A stretch of 15,028 nucleotides of DNA from JBKHYJ01 sp046565505 (GTDB lineage: Bacteria; Acidobacteriota; Blastocatellia; UBA7656), in NCBI GenBank assembly GCA_046565505.1, contig JBKHYJ010000109.1, positions 1 to 15,028 on the forward strand, given 5' to 3'. The first letter of the stretch is position 1, and every line of letters begins with the position of its first letter. Below, piece by piece: positions 1 through 5,229 of the stretch. The notes beneath the pieces are model-generated. The model saw nothing but the letters and a program-made list of their open reading frames with translations. It was not told the DNA's origin and made no database searches. Both the position numbers and the translations under genes were made by a program.

Positions 1-77
1 TTCGGGTGAAGGTTGCGCTCAAGCCAGATGGTCGATGCTTCTTCATCAAACAGTTCGTCTATTGGGAAGTCGATCAT
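1..77 (-). CDS. Transposase N-terminus, IS1595-like, runs off the window
   Basis: The first 25 codons of a minus-strand gene are visible, starting at ATG 75-77 and leaving the window at base 1. The peptide opens MIDFPIDELFDEEAS and continues to a W-L-E-R-N-L-H-P segment. This pattern (DEL-[FM]-D-x-x-A-C-x-x-x-L followed by LHP just before a zinc ribbon CPxC) matches my memory of the N-terminus of IS1595-type zinc-ribbon transposases. The zinc-ribbon cysteines and the DDE core would lie outside the window, so the family call rests on this short stretch alone. No strong Shine-Dalgarno sequence is seen before the ATG. Its position next to two further insertion sequences fits a mobile-element cluster. 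Confidence 0.45.
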   Translation of the reverse strand, partial: MIDFPIDELFDEEASTIWLERNLHP

Positions 78-250
78 ACTGCTATTTTACTGCCTGATCC
101 CTTCGCAATCTAAGGTTACATGAGCCAATCCTTATTTTACTGTTTATTATGGAGTTTAGAGTGAAATTGGTCTGGCTTTCTAGATCAACCACTTGGCATC
201 CGATATGGTTCGTCGCGCGGTTAATGAATCTAAGTTTCCCAGTTAGGATA

Positions 251-257
251 TAATGTA
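251..257. repeat. Target-site duplication, left copy (TAATGTA)
   Basis: TAATGTA lies immediately outside the left end of the IS982 element and is repeated in the same orientation at 1265-1271 outside the right end. Two identical 7-mers exactly abutting the inverted repeats are the expected footprint of one insertion event. Confidence 0.75.
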
Positions 258-271
258 AAGTGAGTTCGACA
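258..271 (+). repeat. IS982 left terminal inverted repeat
   Basis: AAGTGAGTTCGACA pairs with the reverse complement of 1251-1264 (ACGTGAGTTCGACA), differing only at the second base. It lies just beyond the transposase stop codon at 275-277. Confidence 0.8.
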
Positions 272-274
272 TAA

Positions 275-1178
275 CTACACGACCGCTGGCAACAGCTTTT
301 CAAGCTCTTTGACACGAATGTTTAGAGAAGACTTCTTCTCTTTGAATGTGTAGGCGATCAGCGCCGTGATAGTATTAACCGCAAAGCTCGTTCTGCCGCG
401 GTGGCGGCTGTGCTCGATCTGGCAGATGTTCTTCAACTGATCGTTTATTGTCTCTATCAGTGCACGCTTCCTCAGAAACAGCTTATCCATTAGAGGCATC
501 AATCGGTCCTTCGTTTCGCCTTTGATCTTTGTAATGAGTTGCGGGCCGTGACCGCTTAATAGCTCGGCCATCTTCTTGGAGACATACCCGCGGTCTCCTA
601 TCAGCTTGCCGAAGAGATTCTCGGCCAAACGCGGCACAGGCTTTCGGTCATCGACATCGCCTGTCGTAAGCATACGGTGAGCAATCCGCCCGCGTCATTG
701 ACTATGAGGTGCAGTTTGAACCCGCAGAACCAATCGACCGAGGGCCTGCCAGCCTGAGCTAGTCCTGAGAAGACTCTGTTGGAATGAATCCTGCGGTTAT
801 GACAGACGGCCAGAGGTAGAGAGTCAATAAAAGAGATGCCGGAGCACCGGCCAAGCACCGGCCAAGTTTAGGGCGCAAATAGGCGCACATCGGCACGGCA
901 GCCTCAGCCATCAACTCGGCGAGCCGGTTATAGCTGACGAGTTGTGGGAAGGCTGAGCGAGAATGCTTCGTAACGTAGCGGGTGTAGAAGTCCTTGAAGG
1001 TGCGATAGCCTGAGAGATGAAAGTATATGGTGATCGTCATGACTTCACTCAAGCGCATTGACGAGCTTCTGATGCGGCTCAAGGGGCCATCAGCCAGGAG
1101 ATGTTTTTTGAATTCAGGTTCTAAGCATTGGCAGAAATCGTCAACGTCACAGAAAAGCAGTAGAATGTCAGCATCCAT
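275..1178 (-). pseudogene. IS982-family DDE transposase, two frameshifts
   Basis: Read across three frames, this encodes an almost full-length IS982 transposase of about 295 residues, the normal size. The N-terminal part runs from ATG 1176-1178 (preceded by AAAGGA six bases upstream) with D-I-L-L-L-F-C-D-V-D-D-F and the LSEVMT segment. The middle carries FIDSLPLAVCHNRRI with the first catalytic Asp, and FKLHLIVNDAGG. The C-terminal part carries GDVDDRKPVP, the second Asp in IGDRGY and the catalytic Glu in RALIETINDQLK. All three DDE residues are present. The first break is an 11-bp tandem duplication at 844-865; without it the reading would continue K-L-G-R-C-S-G-I-S-F-I-D-S. The second is loss of one base near 674, between the LLTV and MLTTGDVDD segments. 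A longer GTG start at 1262 lies inside the terminal repeat and is rejected. Sequencing error could explain either break, but the duplication is a clean biological-looking event. Confidence 0.88.
844..865. repeat. 11-bp tandem duplication inside the IS982 transposase
   Basis: GCACCGGCCAA occurs twice in a row (844-854 and 855-865). Removing one unit restores the IS982 reading frame exactly, so the duplication is the lesion that separates the N-terminal from the middle part of the transposase. Confidence 0.85.
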
Positions 1179-1250
1179 AGGAAGTCCTTTCGGTATATAG
1201 GTTTGCTTGAGAAGCTTGCTTATCACATCCGAAAGAAGTTCCTTCTCTTG

Positions 1251-1264
1251 TGTCGAACTCACGT
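1251..1264 (-). repeat. IS982 right terminal inverted repeat
   Basis: TGTCGAACTCACGT on the plus strand is the inverted partner of 258-271. It contains an in-frame GTG at 1260-1262 that extends the transposase reading frame upstream; this GTG is part of the repeat and not a likely start codon. Confidence 0.8.
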
Positions 1265-1271
1265 TAATGTA
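1265..1271. repeat. Target-site duplication, right copy (TAATGTA)
   Basis: Second copy of TAATGTA, directly adjacent to the right inverted repeat of the IS982 element. With the copy at 251-257 it restores an uninterrupted target when the element is removed in silico. Confidence 0.75.
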
Positions 1272-1645
1272 GGTTGATAAATAACAAATTCAGCGAGACG
1301 CAATACGATTTTCACCGTGCAGTGAACTGATCCAGTAGCAGTGAGAAGATATATTCTGCAACTCGACAAAGTACGATTTGCCGAGCTTATGAACGCACTC
1401 CCGAATGAGACTGCGGCCGGGAATGCTATTGATCGTCCGTGCATAGCTACAAATCTCAACACAGAGGAGTTGGACGAAGAAATAGACGTGCGTTGTGTTA
1501 ACGCGCCTAAAACGGGCGGGCAGCTTATCCCACGTGGTAATGTCGACTAACAGTACAAATACGGGGTGAATAAGAAGCCAGATCATAAACAGGCCGTCTT
1601 TTATTTTGGGCGAAATTTAGGACATAAATTGTGTTATCGGACTCA
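1272..1645. other. Gap between two insertion sequences, no supported gene
   Basis: About 370 bp between the IS982 and IS200/IS605 elements. A minus-strand open frame at 1290-1586 (98 codons) and a plus-strand one at 1341-1550 (69 codons) overlap each other. Neither gives a protein I recognise, and neither has a convincing ribosome binding site. It may be remnant DNA of an older insertion or of the gene the elements landed in. No N-terminal part of the downstream truncated permease can be found here in any frame. Confidence 0.5.
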
Positions 1646-1654
1646 AATAAACCT

Positions 1655-1674
1655 CCCCGCAGCAAGCTGCGGGG
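1655..1674 (-). repeat. IS200/IS605 right-end hairpin
   Basis: CCCCGCAG-CAAG-CTGCGGGG forms a perfect 8-bp stem with a 4-base loop, two bases past the tnpA stop codon (1677-1679). This placement fits the right-end recognition hairpin of IS200/IS605 elements; it could also act as a transcription terminator for tnpA. Confidence 0.7.
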
Positions 1675-1676
1675 TA

Positions 1677-2141
1677 TCAGAAGAGGTCGAGTTGCCGCTC
1701 GTCCTTCTTCTGGCTTTTGTGCAAAACTTCATAGCTTGACTCTTTGCCTTGGTTCCGGATGTATCTCTTGATGACTTCTTCATTGCCGTGTTCCCCTACC
1801 GTGTTGATGAAGTAGCCATCCGACCAGAACTCGCCGCCCCAAAGCTTCTTCCTCGCTTCCGGGCAGGCGGCAAAGATTTCCCGCGCCATGGTGCTCTTTA
1901 TGATTTGGACGACCTTTTTCGGGCTGTATGTTGGCACTGATTGCACCAGGAAATGCATGTGATCGTTGTCGGTGCCGATCTCCAGAAAATGGATTTCGTA
2001 CCGCTTGCTGATTTCCAAGTAAGTCTCTTCCAGCTTTATATCGACTTCTTTGCTGAAGACGACTCGCCGATACTTCGCTGGGCAGACGATGTGATACATC
2101 AGTGCTGATACATTATGTTTCTTGCGAATATACTTGCTCAC
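1677..2141 (-). CDS. tnpA: IS200/IS605-family Y1 (HUH) transposase TnpA
   Basis: A 154-residue protein, normal length for TnpA, which cuts and rejoins single-stranded DNA at the element ends through a tyrosine. The N-terminus has the beta-strand pattern YHIVCPAKYRRVVF (residues 16-29). The metal-binding HUH motif is H61-M62-H63 in the DNDHMHFLV segment. The catalytic tyrosine is Y127 in the KRYIRNQ helix after GEHGNEE. The GTG at 2139-2141 is chosen as start because family proteins begin about ten residues before the YHIV strand; there is no clear Shine-Dalgarno sequence, which is common for these low-expression genes. All catalytic residues are present, so the gene is probably functional. 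A RAYT-type relative is possible, but the paired end hairpins favour a mobile IS200-like element. Confidence 0.9.
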   Translation of the reverse strand: MSKYIRKKHNVSALMYHIVCPAKYRRVVFSKEVDIKLEETYLEISKRYEIHFLEIGTDNDHMHFLVQSVPTYSPKKVVQIIKSTMAREIFAACPEARKKLWGGEFWSDGYFINTVGEHGNEEVIKRYIRNQGKESSYEVLHKSQKKDERQLDLF

Positions 2142-2155
2142 TCGCGCAAGTATAG

Positions 2156-2172
2156 CGCAGCAAGCTGCGGGG
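2156..2172 (-). repeat. IS200/IS605 left-end hairpin
   Basis: CGCAG-CAAG-CTGCG gives a 5-bp stem, followed by GGG. The 17 bases are identical to the right-end hairpin sequence and lie 15 bases upstream of the tnpA start. In known elements the left-end hairpin is bound by TnpA and can also mask translation of tnpA. Confidence 0.65.
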
Positions 2173-2181
2173 AATTAGACC

Positions 2182-3951
2182 CGCAGGAGATTAAAGCCCG
2201 GCGTGACAATTGAGCAGTCCCAGCAGGAGATGAACGTCTTCGCGGAAGGCCAGGAGGCCGAGTTTCCACGGTTCAAGGGCTGGTTCAACTCCCGCGTGAC
2301 GGCCCTGAACCGGCAGGTCGCCGGAGACACGCGCCTCCCTTTGCTGCTGATGCTTGGCGCGGTCGGCGTCGTTTTGTTGATTGCTTGTTCCAACGTGGCG
2401 AACCTGCTGCTCGCACGATCTATGAGCCGTAAAAGAGAGTTCACGCTGCGGGCCGCCCTCGGCGCGGGTCGCGGTCGATTGGCGCGCCAAATGTTGACCG
2501 AGAGCCTCCTGCTAGCGGGAGCGGGCGGAGTTGTGGGAATCCTGCTCGCCCAGGCAGGCATATATTTCCTGAAGGTTTTTGGCCCGTCCAATATTCCCCG
2601 CCTGCGTGAAGTCAGCCTCGATCTGCCGGTTTCTGCATTCGCGCTCGCCGTCACGATCATCACGGGAATTCTCTTCGGACTGGCGCCGGCAATGGCAGTC
2701 GGCCGGGAGAACCTGGCTGAATCGCTCAAAGAAGGCGGACAGACGTCGATGGGCCGCTCGACCGGCGGAAGACTGCGTAAGGCGCTTCTCGTTCTGGAAG
2801 TGGCGCTGGCATTCGTGCTGGTTATCGCTGCCGGACTATTGTCCCGGACTTTTTTCTCCCTCATCAACACGGACGGCGGTTTCAATGCCAATCACGTTCT
2901 AACCTTTGAGATGTCGCTGCCATCCACGAAATACTCGGACACCAACCGAATCGTGGCGTTATATCAGAGCGCCCTTAAGTCATTCCAATCGCTACCTGGC
3001 GTGCAGTCTTGTGGAATCGTCTACGCCGTCCCGATGGGCGGCGCGACTGAGAGCAGTATCATTCGAATCCCCGACAAGCCGCCACAAAATGACCCGGACA
3101 AGCGCCCCTTCGCTAATTACACGATTGCTTCGCCCGGCTACTTTTCAGCCGTGGGAACGCCCCTGTTGCGCGGGCGGGACTTCCTCGAAAGCGACACGTC
3201 CGATTCAACCCCTGTGGTTGTCATCAACACGATGGCGAATAAATTCTGGCCGGGTGAGGAGCCGGTCGGCAAACAGGTGGGGCTCGGAAGCTCGCGGTTC
3301 CCACTAATGACGATCATCGGCATCGTGGCCGACGTCAAGCGCCTCTCCTTGCGCGAATCCCCGGGCCCCGAGATGTACGTGCCTTACACCCAGAAGGTGT
3401 ACCCCTCGATGCAGATCATGCACGTCGTGCTGCGCAGCACGAACGATGCCGCGTCGGTAACAGGAAGTGTGCGCGAGGCTATCGACAAGCTCGACCCGGA
3501 TCTACCGATGGCGAAAGTCACGACGCTAACGAATCTCGTGGACAACTCGCTGGCGCAGCCGCGATTCTCAATGCTCTTGCTGTCGGCATTCGGTGTGATC
3601 GCTCTATTACTCGCGTGCCTGGGGATGTACGGGGTGATTTCTTATTCGGTGGCGCAACGTACACAAGAGATCGGCATCCGGCTGGCAGTCGGCGCCCGGC
3701 CTCGGCAATTGCTCGCAATGATCTTAGGCCAGGGGGCGCGCTTGGCCGGACTTGGGATTGCGATAGGCATTCTGGCAGCACTAGCCGTCACACGCATCAT
3801 GTCGAGCTTCTTGTACGGCGTCCGGGCGTCAGACCCCATCACATTTGCAGGCGTGACCCTGCTTTTGATAGTAGTAGCACTTCTCGCCTGCTATTTGCCG
3901 GCACGGCGCGCCACCCGCGTCGACCCATTAATCGCGATTCGATATGAGTGA
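2182..3951 (+). pseudogene. ADOP-type FtsX/MacB-like permease, 5'-truncated at the IS200/IS605 end
   Basis: Homology to the ADOP permease family starts abruptly at about 2185 (codons for R-R-L-K-P-G-V-T-I-E-Q) and runs to the stop at 3949-3951. It aligns with the intact paralogue at 11227-13911 from that protein's residue 309 to its end, so about 308 residues are missing: the cytoplasmic prefix, the first membrane helix and most of the first MacB-type periplasmic domain. An in-frame TAG at 2176-2178 closes the frame upstream. What remains has membrane helices around residues 46-70 of the 582-codon frame starting at GTG 2203, the first FtsX-like helix set with the RAALGAGRGR loop, a second periplasmic domain, and the final FtsX set ending in PARRATRVDP. 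The break coincides with the end of the IS200/IS605 element, so a rearrangement involving that element is likely. GTG 2203 has no good ribosome binding site. Translation of a half-permease cannot be excluded. Confidence 0.82.
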
Positions 3952-4562
3952 ATACTCCACCGCCTAAAGGCGGAAGCATCTGTTCGACGGACCGAAAAGC
4001 GAGCGTAAAGAGACCACACATCGAAAGCTCATACAAGTGAAAGAGTCTTCCACCGAAGAGACCCGGCAGGTCCGGGGCCAAGAGCGAGATTTAGGGCAGA
4101 CTTCAACTGACTTGCAGACCGGAACCTATCGCGTGGCTATGAACTATGAGAACTCTACAATCCCCGTAGTCATTATGCGTATCCCATAGGCTTCGATTAA
4201 TCCGTCGAGCAGCTCCTCCAGCTCAATCGGCTCGTCCGGTTCCAGCGAATCGCCGCCTTGCGGGGCGTGCTTGATTCATCGGGCCAATCTGATATTGCGG
4301 TATTCGCAGAACTTGCATGAGATTCCCTTCACTATCATTGCGCGCAGCATTTCGACGGATCGGACTCAATACGTGTCTTCGGAAATGTATCCAGATGAGA
4401 AGCATTAGACCCGCCCAGGTACGTCTACTGATAATAAACAGATTCTCGGTCGCGCAGAGGTCGCGGTTAGAAGACCAGGTGAGATTACCGGCATGCGAAT
4501 TAACCCGCACCGATGAGGCGCGTTAGACAGTAGAGAGCGCCAGGTGTGACAATAAATGTGCG
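3952..4562. other. 0.6-kb gap without a convincing gene
   Basis: No open frame here resembles a known protein. Overlapping frames on both strands at 4223-4526 look like chance. One stretch reads like coding sequence on the minus strand: from about 4274 down to a TAG at 4144-4146 a frame of about 43 codons gives an acidic tail including LEPDEPIELEELLDGLIEAYG. It has no start codon or ribosome binding site and is closed by a stop just upstream, so it could be the 3' remnant of a lost gene. The region also holds the small hairpin at 3960-3973. No promoter for the downstream SGNH gene could be assigned. Confidence 0.5.
3960..3973. repeat. Small GC hairpin just after the truncated permease
   Basis: CCGCC-TAAA-GGCGG, a 5-bp perfect stem with a 4-base loop, starts nine bases after the permease stop codon. 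There is no T-run after it, so an intrinsic terminator is doubtful. CCGCC-TAAA-GGCGG-like hairpins also occur as IS200/IS605 end structures, but no transposase or second hairpin accompanies this one. Confidence 0.35.
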
Positions 4563-5195
4563 ATGAAGCACATCATACTATTAGGCGATTCCGTATTCGA
4601 CAATGCCGCTTATGTGAGTGTAGGCAGTGACGTGCTTGCTCATTTGCGAAATCAGATGCCACCGGGCTGGAGGGCTACCCTCAAGGCGGTCGACGGCAGC
4701 GTCGTGCAAGGTGTAAGCAGGCAGATTCAGGACATACCGCAGGACGCTACTCATGTCGTGATAAGTGTCGGGGGCAATGACGCTCTACACAACGCCGGTC
4801 TCCTAGAAATGCGAGTCCAATCTGCCGCGGAGGTGTTCGGTCGCCTGGCAGACATCGTCGAAGAGTTCCAACATCAGTACCACAAGATGCTGAAGTCTGT
4901 ATCGGGCCTTGGCCTACCTGCCGCCGTTTGCACCATATATTTTCCGAGATTCCCGGACCCTACGATTCAGAGATTAACTGTGACGGCGCTATCGGCATTC
5001 AACGACGTAATAATCAGAAAGGCAATAATGGCGCGCCTGCCATTGTTAGACCTGCGATTGATTTGTGATAGGGACGAAGATTACGCCAACCCGATAGAGC
5101 CTTCGGAAGAGGGCGGAAGCAAGATAGCTGCGGCGGTGCTTAATCTGGTTAGGGAGCACAGGTTTGAAAACCGCCGCACGGAAGTGTTTCTATGA
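4563..5195 (+). CDS. SGNH/GDSL-fold hydrolase-like protein, atypical catalytic block V
   Basis: A 210-residue protein of the SGNH/GDSL superfamily (esterases, lipases and acetylhydrolases acting through a Ser-His-Asp triad with oxyanion-hole Gly and Asn). Block I is L-L-G-D-S-V-F-D-N, with the nucleophile Ser10. Block III is G-G-N-D at residues 70-73, giving the oxyanion Asn72. Between them lies the expected segment with Gly50 after a G-S-V-V motif. Block V, usually D-x-x-H-P, reads N176-P-I-E179-P-S here, so both the Asp and the His of the triad are replaced. The rest of that region (EEGGSKIAAAV helix) is normal. Length is typical for a cytosolic single-domain member; no signal peptide. The ATG at 4563 lacks a good Shine-Dalgarno sequence. 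It converges with the kinase gene, stop codons 34 bp apart. Fold assignment is firm, enzymatic activity uncertain. Confidence 0.82.
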   Translation: MKHIILLGDSVFDNAAYVSVGSDVLAHLRNQMPPGWRATLKAVDGSVVQGVSRQIQDIPQDATHVVISVGGNDALHNAGLLEMRVQSAAEVFGRLADIVEEFQHQYHKMLKSVSGLGLPAAVCTIYFPRFPDPTIQRLTVTALSAFNDVIIRKAIMARLPLLDLRLICDRDEDYANPIEPSEEGGSKIAAAVLNLVREHRFENRRTEVFL

Positions 5196-5229
5196 CGGAT
5201 CAACAACCAGGTGTGAAGCTGGAATCAAC

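Larger units (their letters stand above)
258..1264 (-). mobile_element. IS982-family insertion sequence, complete ends, dead transposase
   Basis: A 1007-bp element defined from the sequence itself. The left end reads AAGTGAGTTCGACA and the right end, on the opposite strand, reads ACGTGAGTTCGACA: 14-bp terminal inverted repeats with one mismatch. The 7-mer TAATGTA flanks both ends directly (251-257 and 1265-1271), as expected for a target-site duplication. Size, single transposase gene and direct duplication length fit the IS982 family. The interior carries a transposase reading frame broken twice, so the copy cannot move by itself but could still be mobilised in trans if an intact relative exists. 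Confidence 0.85.
1650..2181 (-). mobile_element. IS200/IS605-type insertion sequence, single tnpA
   Basis: A compact element of roughly 530 bp with one Y1 transposase gene and no tnpB. Both ends carry the same hairpin-forming sequence: 1655-1674 beside the transposase stop codon, and 2156-2172 upstream of the transposase start. They share the 17-mer CGCAGCAAGCTGCGGGG in direct orientation (1658-1674 and 2156-2172). Subterminal hairpins instead of inverted repeats, and absence of a target duplication, are the hallmarks of single-strand (HUH) transposition. Exact ends cannot be fixed from the sequence; the outer limits given are estimates, the right one bounded by the start of permease homology at about 2185. 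Confidence 0.75.

Noticed and set aside
1179..1262. N-terminal extension of the IS982 transposase from GTG 1262
   Set aside because: The GTG lies inside the terminal inverted repeat and the extension has no family similarity; ATG 1178 has AAAGGA six bases upstream.
1290..1586. 98-codon minus-strand open frame between the two insertion sequences
   Set aside because: No recognisable motif or convincing ribosome site, and an overlapping plus-strand frame at 1341-1550 of similar quality; treated as chance or decayed sequence.
2175..2891. 238-codon minus-strand open frame antisense to the truncated permease
   Set aside because: Low-complexity Arg/Ser/Pro/Ala composition typical of a GC-rich shadow; the plus strand clearly encodes FtsX-like membrane segments.
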